64,000 nt of DNA, taken from the NCBI RefSeq assembly GCF_002878395.1, contig NC_061120.1, positions 112,045,205 through 112,109,204 on the forward strand, given 5' to 3'. Every line of letters starts with the position of its first letter. Positions within the stretch are counted from its first letter, which is position 1. The notes under the pieces were generated by a model. The model did no database searches. It saw nothing but the letters and a program-made list of their open reading frames with translations, and was not told the DNA's origin. Below, piece after piece: positions 25,460-35,610 of the stretch. Position numbers and translations under genes: made by a program. Source of the DNA: Capsicum annuum (taxonomy: Eukaryota; Streptophyta; Magnoliopsida; Solanales; Solanaceae).

Positions 25460-27443
25460 TGAAATGATTCGAACCAGGGTCTTGTCGTAATAGGCATCCC
25501 AAGTCCAACCAGGATCAGGGACCACCCCCAATACCTAACCCAACCTCCAAGCACATACCCTGAGTCAGATTAATTCCAAACATATAACAAGATAGCATAT
25601 TTACAGATATAATAACTTTGGGATAAGTCTACTTTTTAGACTAACCCAATTAAGTCAATTCGTCAAAAACCAACCAAACCAAGACAATAACCAATATGTT
25701 TATATATATAATCCAAAACAAAATAGAAGAATCATAAATCAAATATAGTCCACCGGTATAAACCATAATATCAATACCAATGTCAAGATTGATATCAATA
25801 CCAACACCGTCTATACCAACCCATAGTAGTCCCACAAAGCCTCTAGCCAAAAGTAAAATAATATTTGGTCGGGACATACTCCCGGCCATAGCCAACACCA
25901 TTGAATATAAAATGACCAAAATATGTAAAGACATCTATGACACGAAATAGAGCCTTCTAAAATAAGGAAGCTCATCATTTTAATCCAACCTAAGCTAATC
26001 CCGAATACGATCATATAGCAGAAGGAGTAGAATGGCTGGTTATTGCATCACGTGGGGATATAGCTCCCGAAGATGGGTTAGTGGGTAAATGCTAGCATGC
26101 ACTCAGGATAAGGATAAAATAATGCCAACCTTTAAAACTAAGAAATCAACCATATGCATTCACAACTATGCATACATACATATATGTATATATATATATA
26201 TATCCATGCCGAAAAAGGGAATCGTGTTTTAGCATGCCTTAAAATAATTAACCTGGGTATGTGTAACTTAACAGTCCTAGAACCACCCACGGGCTATATA
26301 AGTCCAGTGTTACCCCCTGTATAGGCCCCAGTGTGTGTAGCTGCACAAACCGGAGATACCATAGGGGTAGGAGATTCCCGTGTACCCTTCACTCTCCATA
26401 ATACATATATACAGATGTAGTTTAAGGGATTCTTATGTACCCCATAAGTATCATATATGGTTTCCATGACCAATTCTCATCTCGGCAAACAGGAGTTTCC
26501 AGTGTCCGTCCATTGGACTCACACCTTTATGGTTAGCTATCACACCCCGCCATTATTACCCAATTAAAATCATTAACATATAATCGAACTACCATTCCAT
26601 TTATTATTAACGAAGGCTATAAGTAGTGGTATCATCATAACAACTATAACTTGCAAGAAATGTCCTTAGCTAACCTATTTAAAGAAAAGGGATTCCCATG
26701 TACCCATAGATTACATTGTTAAGTTTACTTGGGGAACTCCCATATACCCCACAAGTAGTTCATTATTATGTTTGCTTGGGGGATTTCTTTTTACCCCATA
26801 AGTCTTTCAATTGAATCAAACCATGACCACCAACACCTTACCATTTAACCATTTAAACCCATCCAAGCCAGTTTAAGTTCCATTACCCCACCATACCATC
26901 TAAAGTTTTCAAAGAAAGTTCAACAATGTAACAAAAGCATTCTCATAGGCATTTTATCAAACATGTTAAGGGGATATAGTTTCCAAAACCAAAACCAAGT
27001 ACCAATTAACCATTCTCATGCACCCACATGTTCAAACCACCATTAAAACATGAAAACTATAATTAAGACATAAGAAAATCATAATCAACCATTTATAATC
27101 AAAATCCCCAACATATAATTTAGAATCCAAAATCATACATTAATCAACCCTTAAGTTGAACTAACAATGAGGGAAGAGTAACATGCCTTAGATTAGTAAA
27201 ACTGTACCTTAGGTAGAATAGAATCCTCTAGGTTATACATAGGGCAACATACGACTAGTACCCTAAGATACGACTAGTATGAGCCAATCGTACCTCGGAC
27301 AAAAATCAACCAACCCACACTAATTACCATACGATCAACACCAACCAAACTGTACCCTATCCTACGACTAGTGCCCCTAGTCGTATGATGTCTAGTGGCA
27401 AAAAACACAAAAAAATTCTAAGAATGAAAACCCAGGTATTTCA
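25460..27443 (-). repeat. 5' LTR of element B
   Basis: Runs from TGAAATGATTCGAACC to CAGGTATTTCA, about 1.98 kb. It is some 370 bp shorter than the 3' LTR, mainly because the part after AACATGCCTTAGATTAG (about 27190) jumps forward. The hairpin arms CCTACGACTAG and CTAGTCGTATG lie at 27361-27387. Length and sequence differences between the LTRs imply an old insertion. Confidence 0.8.
26179..26204. repeat. (TA)n / ATGTATATA simple repeat inside LTR B
   Basis: Alternating AT run after CATACATATATG; a private expansion in this LTR copy compared with the A and C LTRs at the same place. Confidence 0.7.
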
Positions 27444-27822
27444 CCTCTACATCCTAATGAATGATAATAAGAAAGATTATTTTTTATAAATAAATGTTTT
27501 AAAACTCCCTTCACTAAGGGAACTGAAGAGCACAACCTTTTAATGTTCCTATTACTATTATAGTTGTATGGATAATTTGTCATATCCATACCATTACAAA
27601 CTATACTTTATCTTAATTAGCTTCACATAATTTAATGAATAAAATGTAAATAGTAAAATATTACCTTAATTAGCTTCATATAATTTAATGTAACTAGTAT
27701 AATTAATATTGTTAATTTCAATTTTTTAAGTATATACAAGTTTTATAATATACATACACATATATATGGGACAAACATGCACATATATGGACAAACGTGC
27801 AGTGCACGTTCACATAAACTAG
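27444..27822 (+). mobile_element. Possible Helitron 3' terminus in AT-rich spacer
   Basis: The end of this AT-rich stretch reads AACGTGC-AGT-GCACGTT (27794-27810), a perfect 7-bp stem with 3-base loop, then eight bases, then CTAG at 27819-27822 followed by T. A short hairpin 8-12 bases before a terminal CTRR, inserted before T, is the Helitron 3' signature. No helicase or 5' TC end was located, so this is only a candidate. Confidence 0.35.
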
Positions 27823-28084
27823 TACTCCCTCCTTTAGGTTTTATTTGACACTTTTTGATTTGACATACTCGTTAAGAAAAATAATTAATAATATAAATAT
27901 TTTTTCGTATTACCCTTATTGAATGATGTTTACAATGTGTTTTGAAATTAATTTGGAGAAAAGACAGTTAATACTAAGGGTAAAATAGAAAAAAAAATTA
28001 TTTTTTTTATAGATCAAAAATAACAAATAAAAATAAAAATATAATTAAAAAATTAATGACAAGTAAAAACAAATGTATGAAGTA
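27823..28084. mobile_element. Stowaway-like MITE 1
   Basis: The left end TACTCCCTCC starts with a TA target site and the CTCCCTCC motif of plant Stowaway (Tc1/mariner-derived) MITEs. The right end (about 28057-28084), reverse complemented, matches the left about as TATTTGACA against TACTTGTCA with further scattered identity. Length is about 260 bp, AT-rich, non-coding. The TIRs are degenerate. Confidence 0.65.
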
Positions 28085-28441
28085 AAAAAAAAAAAGAAAA
28101 AAAAAAAAAAAACGTCTTACAAAACAAAGAAGATCACAGATTATTTATGTGTTGACTCTTGACATAATTGGGCTTTGTGATCTTCCTCCGGACAGAAAAC
28201 TTCCAGACCAACTTCCACTGATTCTACAATAAAGCAGAAAAAGCTGTCTAAAAAAGTAAGAAATGTAGTTCACCCAAAACCCATCTATCAAAAAAAAAGT
28301 TTTTCATGAAAATCGATTCACCCCAACAAACCNNNNNNNNNNNNNNNNNNNNNNNNNNNNNNNNNNNNNNNNNNNNNNNNNNNNNNNNNNNNNNNNNNNN
28401 NNNNNNNNNNNNNNNNNNNNNNNNNNNNNNNNATATATATG
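28085..28441. other. Spacer with poly-A and 100-N assembly gap
   Basis: After a poly-A-rich run (28085-28112) there is unremarkable sequence, then exactly 100 N at 28333-28432, the convention for a gap of unknown size. Nothing coding is visible. Confidence 0.9.
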
Positions 28442-28683
28442 TACTCCCTCCATTTCAAATTGAATGACCTACTTTTCTTTTAGTTCGTTTCAAAAAAGAT
28501 GACTTCTTTTCTTTTTTGACAATACTTTAATTTTAACTTTCCACGTGATATGTTTAGTACCATAAAATTAAAGGGTATTTTGATATATTTATCATAATTT
28601 TAATTTAGCGCCACAAGGTTAAAAAATCATCTTTATTTTTTTAAACTTTGTGTCAGGTCATTTTTTTTTAAACGAAGAGAATA
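28442..28683. mobile_element. Stowaway-like MITE 2
   Basis: It opens TACTCCCTCCATTTCAAAT and its inverted right end contains AATGACCTGACA, matching GAATGACCTAC near the left end. TA dinucleotides flank it. Length about 240 bp. It sits about 440 bp beyond the stop codon of the PsbP-domain gene, on its 3' side. Confidence 0.7.
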
Positions 28684-29123
28684 TATATATATATGGAAAC
28701 AGCAGAAACAGAAGCTAATTAATGAACTGATGCAGTTCGCCCATATTTGGACAAAATGTCCGGTTTGGTATGTGTTTTTTGAGAGTTGACCCTTTTGATT
28801 CATTACGTTGAAATGCTGCCATTCTGGCACCGCACTCGGTTCAGGCAGTTAATTTCAGCATATATGGATGACGACTGCATGCAGAGAATGCTTCTTATGG
28901 ATTTGTTTCTCAGAAGTATTGGACCCAATTGTCTAACTAGGATCAAAAAGCATTTTCTTACTAGGGGATTTCATTTACTTGTCGGATAGCAGTGCTCCGG
29001 AAACATTATTTGTAATTTAGCTCGATATATAATTGCAAGAGGATATGTAAACAATCCTGTTTCATGGACATATGGAAAAGACTTTTGGATTCCAGCCTTA
29101 GATACATGTTGGGCGGCGCAATT
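28684..29123. other. 3' flank / UTR of the PsbP-domain gene
   Basis: No credible coding frame; small frames here are short and out of context. The stretch next to 29124 is presumably the 3' UTR of the minus-strand gene. No unambiguous polyadenylation signal can be picked. Confidence 0.6.
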
Positions 29124-30365
29124 CTAAATATCCAGCACCTGAAATGAGTCGGCCACCACTTTAAGTTTGTTACGGAATTTTCTCCATCGCCTTTCATTTG
29201 CTCCTACAATTAGTGTGTAGTGTCTCCCTGTACAAAATATCCTAACGTGAACGCAGAAAATTGCACCAGTAAGTTATGATGTAAAGCTAAGAGATGGACC
29301 GGACTACTTACCATTTCCAATTGCTATGGTAGCAAATGCTGCCCGAGAAAAATTTGGAGATGTCAATACATATTCAAAGGTGAAATAGTTTTTCCCATCC
29401 GTACTTCTCTACATTATTTTGAAAAATTAGTGTGACTAGTGGAAACCGAGCTGTGTATCAAAACAATAGAGATATGAGAAAGATCATACCTCCTTCATTT
29501 CCATTATGTTTGCCACCTGATTAGGTGCAGAGTAAACATGTTTTACCAGATCCGGCACAACCTTTTGGAATCAATTTCGAAGTAAGGGAGAATCAGAAAA
29601 AAGAAAATAAGTTGATGTGACAAAGAATAGCTAAATGCATCTACATGGATGAATAGTACCACTTACCTCTTCCATTGGCCCCAAATCATGAATATCTGAT
29701 TTATCAGTTGGTATAAAGCTTAGTCGTACATTTTGCAGTTGTAGATATCTATCCTTAAATGCAGAGTCATGACCTCTGAAATCAAATTCCTGTTCTAGAC
29801 AAACAAGTGTTTCCAAGTAAAAGAAGAGTAATTTTCTTTTTAAAAGAATCAACTCTTACAACGCGACATACCCTCCAATCTGATGGATAATAATATGAAT
29901 AGCCATCTTGTTTGTCAACAAAGATTTCATAGTTTTCCGGTACTCCTGCAGACACCATTTGATTATAAAGTGTTATTCTCCAAGTAGATAAAAACAATCC
30001 AAATTTTAGTAACAGTCTAACAGAGTACCTTGAGCCAGAAGGGAACTAGCGGGTATTAAGTTCAATGAAAGATCTCCTACTCCCAAAAGAAATGCTCTCC
30101 TCATGAAACTTTCTGAAACAAATACTTTAATCTTTTTTGTTAAACATTAATAAAATTTTAGCTCAAAGAAAATGGCTGAAATGCAAATATGACTAAATAA
30201 CTGAGATGGGATTTTATTACTTTCTTGATTAGGGGATGTGTTTTCTGATGATGAGCATGTGATAATGTTGTGTAAAGGAAATGCAGAATGCCTATTCAAA
30301 GTGTTCGCCGCTGATGTAAGCCCAAAACTCAGTGAGAGTGAAGTAGCTGCCATTTTTGTGGACAT
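29124..30365 (-). CDS. PsbP-domain protein, chloroplast thylakoid lumen (intact, 7 exons)
   Basis: Seven exons join into one 232-aa frame: 30365-30221, 30112-30029, 29945-29872, 29789-29667, 29561-29490, 29408-29312, 29227-29124 (TAG). All six introns are GT-AG and all phases agree (699 bases). Residues 1-50 form a Ser/Thr-rich chloroplast transit peptide. Residues 53-54 are a twin arginine followed by a hydrophobic stretch (AFLLGVGDLSLNLIPASSLL) ending near Gln76-Gly77, a typical lumen-targeting signal by the Tat route. Residues 77-232 are the PsbP fold, with GYSYYYPSDWR, EFDFRGHDSAFKDRYLQLQN, DGKNYFTFEY, and HYTLIVGANERRW near the C-terminal helix. PsbP-family proteins help assemble or stabilise photosystem complexes. 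From memory it is nearest the PPD subgroup (possibly PPD3-like), not PsbP itself; the exact orthologue is uncertain. It is the only gene here with no visible damage. Confidence 0.9.
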
Positions 30366-31079
30366 AAATCAGTAATATCTTTGCTTCTCATAAAGTGTGA
30401 TATAGATAATTGGGCACATTATATTGCATGATGTTTTCTCATGTTTATTTTTTTCTCCTAATAGATCACTTCTTCTTTTATCTTGTTCACGGATGATTTT
30501 TTTTTTTCTTGCTCAACAGGATAAGATACAAATTATATGAGAGGATGAAATTTCCTGCCAAGGTTCAAACGGGCTTCTATGTCTCTTTCCAAAACCTAAT
30601 GGGCTGTGCTTCATATTATGGGCAAAATTTAGCCATATTATGTAGCTTGTAGAGAGGGGTGCCCACAATATTAATTTGTTCTAGTTGTTCCTGCCAAAGT
30701 TTCACATGGGTATTTGTTCTAGTTGTTCCTGCAAGCTCACACGTCATAAAATATCTATATGTAACAAAAGCACAAAGTTGAATCCTCACTGAATAAGGCG
30801 TACCTAATATATTGGTACTTTTGATGCGAAATATAAATTTATATGTATAAATTCGCTCAATTGTAATAAATACTAGGGAGTTTGGGCCACAGGTTACAAA
30901 AGAGTTTTAAAATGAGGTGTAGGTGACACAAGTATTAATTATTAGTTGGAGGTGACAATTACTTTATTATGTATTAAGAAAATTAGGAAAGTTTTAAAAT
31001 AACCCATAAGTTTTTAAATTTACACTTTGATCCTAATGTATACCTAAAATAACAGAAAACGGAGGGGAAAAAAGGCGTT
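30366..31079. other. Upstream region of the PsbP-domain gene
   Basis: No gene seen. It should contain the minus-strand promoter. A 19-bp phrase TTTGTTCTAGTTGTTCCTG occurs twice, at about 30676 and 30713. AT-rich, with poly-T runs at 30440-30510. Confidence 0.6.
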
Positions 31080-31435
31080 TTTCTCTCTCTTCTCATCCAT
31101 TGTTGTTTTCTCTCTCTTAGCGATTTTTGTTGTTAATTGTTTCTGCTGCTTTATTCATCATCTTCTGCTTCATCTTCTTCTTGTCGACCATTTGTTGTTG
31201 TTGTTGTTGTTGGTATAGCACTACTGTTGCGATCTGACCAATTTCTTAGGTCAATTTTTGTTTACTACATCACTTTCCACTTTGGCATTACTTCATAGAT
31301 TACTTTGGTAAGTAAAATTATGATTTTTATTAGTATTTGTCATTTGGGTACACTTCTGTTTTTCCAATAATAGATAGAACCCCGATTATGAATCCATCAC
31401 AAGTGCCCACAATTTAAACAGATCAATCATCTAGT

Positions 31436-31580
31436 GCATCAGATGAATAATCAGTTGTATCAGACTATTTATCTGTTGCATCATCGTATTATCTGTTGCA
31501 TCAGACGTATTATCTGTTGTATCAGGATGTTTATCTGTTGCACCTGACTAATTATCTATTGCAACGAATGATTAATCTAT
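31436..31580. repeat. ~20-bp tandem array of ATCTGTTGCATCAG units
   Basis: About seven diverged units, each with an ATCTGTTGCA-type core followed by TCAGA or a variant, at a spacing of 20-22 bp (clear cores at 31471, 31491, 31512, 31533, 31554). This is the first dense cluster of the micro-repeat family filling the next 14 kb. Confidence 0.75.
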
Positions 31581-31776
31581 TTGAAACAACACAAATCAAC
31601 CCCTTCCACAAACCCAACAGATAAATCTTACTATTGCTACTGGATTCTAAATTATTCCTTTTTACGTCAAATCGTCGAAATGTTTGTTGAGAAGATAACA
31701 AACAAAATGAAAATTAAGTATGGATTAAAACGTCAAAGTTCAAACATAATTTATTTATTAAACAAATAAAATACAT

Positions 31777-31806
31777 TTAATAGACTAAAATAAAAATAAT
31801 AGTCGA

Positions 31807-31858
<52 letters not shown>

Positions 31859-32040
31859 GCATCATCACTGCCAACCGGCCAATCTTCAACCGGAAGTAGC
31901 AAGGCTCTCCTCAGCCTGCATATCTCGCTGAGCATTCTTGATCTAACTCCTCCCAATTCCCATTGCAGATCACGAACTTGATTCCAAAGTTCATTCATGG
32001 CATCTTGCAGAAAAGCAACGTCCCACACTGGGTGAGCCAT
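31777..32040 (-). CDS. Small hypothetical protein with poly-Asn tail
   Basis: An 87-aa frame starts MAHPVWDVAFLQDAMNEL and has a charged helical, possibly coiled-coil segment (residues 10-45) and a run of asparagines (about 64-78) encoded by an ATT/AAT trinucleotide repeat. A related frame lies at 33271-33442. Codon-sensible text before the repeat, and a relative of the same design, argue for a real (transposon-linked) small gene. The repeat may have expanded inside the coding part. Function unknown. Confidence 0.45.
31807..31858. repeat. (ATT)n microsatellite
   Basis: About 17 uninterrupted ATT units with one change near the end, encoding the Asn run of the small minus-strand ORF. Likely length-polymorphic. 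Confidence 0.95.
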
Positions 32041-32176
32041 AATCTTATCTTTTAGAGTGTAACATGAAAGACGAGATGCAATAAATAAATAGAGTGTGTA
32101 TTTGAATGAATGATTGAGTAAGGAAGAACCTATCTATAGAGGATTGAATTTGAATAAGAGGCAAAAGGCGCGACTA

Positions 32177-32683
32177 TTCACCTCCATACATTAATTAAAT
32201 TTTTGATTAAATTAAGAAAATAAATATTGTGATATAAGTCATGACTTTTTAAATTATTATTATTAATTAATCTTTCGAAGAACCGTTTTTATTGAGTTGT
32301 GGCAACAGATTCTATATCTGTTGGATCAGATAACACATTTGTGACAATAGATATATTATCTGTTGCAACAAATATAAAATATGTTGCATTAGATAACATA
32401 TCTGTTGCAACATATAATCTAACTGTTCACCTCCATTTATTAATTTACATTTTTTATTAATGTGAAAAGTAATGAATTAATTAAATTAAGAAATATTGTG
32501 ATAAGTCATGACTTTTCAGATTATTATTATTAATTAGTTCTTTCCAAGAACTGCTTTTATTGAGTTGTGACTCAATATAGGTTGCATCAGATAAATCATC
32601 CGTGACAACAATATATCATCTGTTGCAACCATAGTGAACTTGTTGCATTAGATAATTTAATTATTGCAACATATAATCTACTT
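32177..32683. repeat. ~245-bp direct duplication containing micro-repeats
   Basis: Unit 1 (about 32177-32424) and unit 2 (about 32425-32683) share in order TTCACCTCCAT, AAATTAAGAAA, AAGTCATGACTTTT, GAATTATTATTATTAATTA-like text, TTTTATTGAGTTGTG and ending CAACATATAATCTA. Each unit holds several CTGTTGCA cores. Indels separate the copies, so the duplication is not recent. Confidence 0.75.
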
Positions 32684-33270
32684 TTTTAAAAAAAAATATA
32701 ACTATATCATCATATCATTAATCCAAATTTGCTTACTTTTTTATTTTATAAATTAAAAAAATACCTTTTCAAATTCCTTAATAAAATAATAATCATTTTA
32801 TTATATAATAAATAATTTAAAAATAAATTCAAAAACAAAAATGGTGAAAAGTCACGATCAGTTATTAAAATTGTGGTTATAAATTGTATTTATTATTTAT
32901 TTCCTTATGATTTATTTATAAAATATTTTTCATATTGAATAATCAAAACTCCGGGTCATATCTTTCTTTTCACCCTCTCAATAACAACGATAGCCCTTTT
33001 TTATTAATAATCGTCAGGTGCAACATATGATCGATCTGTCGTAGCAAATTAACCTCTAACTGTTGACACAAATTGCTGCTCAATCCCTACCACCAATCTC
33101 GACATGTTGAGAACAAGGAATAAACAGAATGATTATTATTAAATAATAAATAAGAATTAAAAATTCAAAGTCGACAACAAAATAAAATAAATGTTCATAG
33201 ATTTTTGAATCCTTTGGGTAGATTTGATATACAAAATGAGGAAAATAATCGTTAAAATAAATAACATTAC

Positions 33271-33442
33271 CTAATTATTATTACTGCTATTATTATTATT
33301 GTCAATCAGACATCTTTCATTCATCCGGCAGCCTTGCTCCGAAGTCAGCCAAATATCTCTCTGGAGATCATCAATCAAACTGTCTTTGAAGTTCATGCAA
33401 GGACTCGATATGAATATTCTTGTACGAATCTGGATCATCCAT
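33271..33442 (-). pseudogene. Second small ORF with poly-Asn tail, frameshifted
   Basis: The minus strand starts MDDPDSYKNIHIESLHELQR and, after a one-base shift near 33385, continues DDLQRDIWLTSEQGC and ends in an Asn/Ser run before TAG (33271-33273). It has the same plan as the frame at 31777-32040: short acidic start, helical middle, asparagine tail from an AAT repeat. The shift makes it a likely pseudogene. TATAAATAGG lies 16 bases before the ATG, too close to act as a normal TATA box for this start. Confidence 0.45.
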
Positions 33443-33529
33443 ATTTGTAAGGGGGGGCCTATTTATAAATTATTGTATCTCGAAAAGAAAAGAAAATTGC
33501 TTTAAAATAAATCTAACAGATGGGTAATC

Positions 33530-33720
33530 TGTTACAAAATATATTCTTTCTGTTAGATAACTTACAACATACTGACAATCTTTTTACAACAGATATATAT
33601 ATCTGTTTGATTTCTACAACAGGTTGATCACTGTCATAATAGATGTCTCCAAATGATTGACAATATAAACAAATGTGTCATCTGTTGCAACAAGCTAGTC
33701 ATCTATTTAAGCCATCTGTT
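33530..33720. repeat. Cluster of CTGTTGCA / ACAACAGAT micro-repeats
   Basis: Contains GGTAATCTGTTACA, TTTACAACAGATATATATATCTG (itself a near-palindrome), ACAACAGGTTG, and GTCATCTGTTGCAAC. Same family as the other clusters. Confidence 0.65.
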
Positions 33721-33912
33721 TATCTAATTTATCAAATTAGTTGAGCAAGATGCATGGAGCAACGCTAGATAAAAGAGTGTTGTTCAACTTTTGGGACCAT
33801 ATCTTCAACTTGCATCAACACATTTTGACCTAAGACAAACACAGAGACCCTCCATGTATCCTTTAAGGCTTATGAAGGAGGTGTTTGGAAGGGCTTCTAG
33901 AATACCACAACT

Positions 33913-34140
33913 TTGAAGGTAGTGTTCCTGATCGAGCTCACAAGAGACGAGGAACTCTTTACCAACTTCGAAGAGGCCAACGACCAACTTGAATACAGAA
34001 TCAACAAGCTGGAGGCAAGCTTGAAAATTATCGGGATTCACATACTACAGCAAGTATCTGATCTTCTCCAAGGAATGTTGAAAGCATGTCAAGGCAAGAA
34101 AACACCATCAATTATAACCATATTGCTAATAAAACAATGA
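33913..34140 (+). CDS. Small hypothetical coiled-coil protein
   Basis: A 75-aa frame with heptad-like text LTRDEELFTNFEEANDQLEY and RINKLEASLKIIGI, then LLQGMLKACQGKK. Composition is protein-like and differs from the surrounding AT-rich repeats. A minus-strand frame overlaps (33805-34041) but looks less like protein. I do not recognise the family; it may be an accessory frame of the same transposon group. Start choice is only the first ATG. Confidence 0.4.
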   Translation: MKVVFLIELTRDEELFTNFEEANDQLEYRINKLEASLKIIGIHILQQVSDLLQGMLKACQGKKTPSIITILLIKQ

Positions 34141-34814
34141 TACTCTATTTGTCTTTCAATATCGTTTGTGGTTTCGATTAGGTCAACGACAGTGGACCTA
34201 ATCAGAAACACAAACAAGAAGGCATGGGATGAAATTTAAAATTCAAAAATTTATCGTCTTCGCTTAGATTCCTTATTTTAACTGCAGTTGCTGTTGGCAT
34301 AAATTTTCTAGACTTGATGTACATCATTTCTACCCTCGATGCCCGTGAGGCTTCTTTGTTAGTCTTCTTTTATTTTCTATCTAGGTGATAATTCCGACCA
34401 CCCAGCTTCCTAGCAAAGTGTCCATCTTCATTATGTTTCTTTTAGAGACACAACAGATGAAATTACATTACCAAATACACTTTCATATTTTCACTTGATT
34501 CAGATTTCGCATCTGTTAAGATAATTCCACTGGCCAAATTCGTTAGAAGTCACTTTCTACCCTATGTCTCTTCTTCAATTAGCTCTCAGATGATATAGTC
34601 TTCTATCAACCATCAATTTTTCTTCGAAAGTATTCTCCTACCGCACATTCTGGCATAAAATCAACACCCCGAGCGAGCAACCCAGCCATATAATTTTGGC
34701 CAGGGCAATAAATATATTAGTTTTTCGTTCTTATTAGATGTAGTGCTAAGCTTCGAAGGCACTCTAAGGGTCCAATGCACTCTAAAGGTTAGTCCAATCA
34801 TTATTGAATCTCTT

Positions 34815-34995
34815 TATAATGACACAAAAATTAGATCCCTTCACAATGCTTGACAAATAAAGATGAGGAATAACCGACATTAAATCTTAACAGGCTATCA
34901 GAACCATATTCATGGTCCCTCATCCTTATTAGTTTGGATCTACCAAACTTAACTATAAAATTGCAGACATCTTGTTTGAACGATCTGTGACTAAT
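34815..34995 (-). pseudogene. Unidentified coding-like fragment
   Basis: One frame on the minus strand stays open for about 55 codons and reads VKFGRSKLIRMRDHEYGSDS and then FNVGYSSSLFVKHCEG before a stop. The composition is protein-like, but I cannot assign a family. A second minus-strand coding-like patch (FARKLGGRNYHLDRK) lies near 34375-34430. Both may be exons of one decayed gene. Confidence 0.3.
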
Positions 34996-35199
34996 CAGTA
35001 AAAACATCATTCACAAAATTAGTGCACTCTATGTGTGTTTCCACGATAATATTATCAGTAATACATACCTCCCACATATGAAGTGGTTCCATCTACAAGC
35101 AGCTTATTTCTCCAATTCCATATTTACAACAGCCTCTTGAGATAGTCCGTCAAAAGTTGATCAACTGTCAGTTCCTTATATATACAAAGAAGAGTAAAA

Positions 35200-35610
35200 A
35201 AATTGATGTCACAAAAAGAACATTATCCATCTGTTGCATCAGATGTAGAGTTTGTTCCAACAGATGTGGAGTCTGTTGCAATAGATGTGGAGTCTGATGG
35301 AATACATCAAACCAGCCTTTCTGGTGATTTTATTTGTTCCAACAGTTTCTCCATCTGTTGCAACATCAACAACAACATAAACATCAATAAAAAAGAAACC
35401 ATATTTGTTCCAACAACATCATCAACAACAAAGAAACAATATCTTTTTTTCCAGAACCATCAACAACACCACAATTTCTAACAATGCCAACCTCACCACC
35501 AATATCAATAACTGCATCAACAATAATGAAACAAACAAAACACATACAAATAAATGATACTGCCAACAAGGCTTTTAAACTTCTCCCAACAGATGACTTT
35601 TTTCTCATTT
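35200..35610. repeat. Micro-repeat cluster with CAACA-rich stretch
   Basis: Contains CATCTGTTGCATCAGATG, a 17-base gap, then CCAACAGATGTGGAGTCTG repeated with variation, followed by low-complexity CAACAACATCAACA-type text to 35540. A frame that crosses it exists only because the repeat lacks stops. Confidence 0.6.

Larger units (their letters stand above)
17957..27443 (-). mobile_element. Ty3/gypsy chromovirus-like element B
   Basis: Minus-strand order: 5' LTR (25460-27443), primer site (25445-25457), gag, protease, RT, RNase H, integrase with an internal duplication, chromodomain-like end, 3' LTR (17957-20309). Same lineage as A and C by shared linker phrases and LTR edges. All frames are interrupted. 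Confidence 0.85.

Noticed and set aside
33458..33467. TATAAATAGG as a promoter for the small ORF at 33271-33442
   Set aside because: Only 16 bases before the ATG, so transcription would start inside the frame; could still serve a shorter or different transcript, but not supportable.
35203..35481. 92-aa plus-strand frame with repeated DVES-type text
   Set aside because: It is made of the micro-repeat units and a CAACA-rich low-complexity run; no start context, domain or relative is evident.
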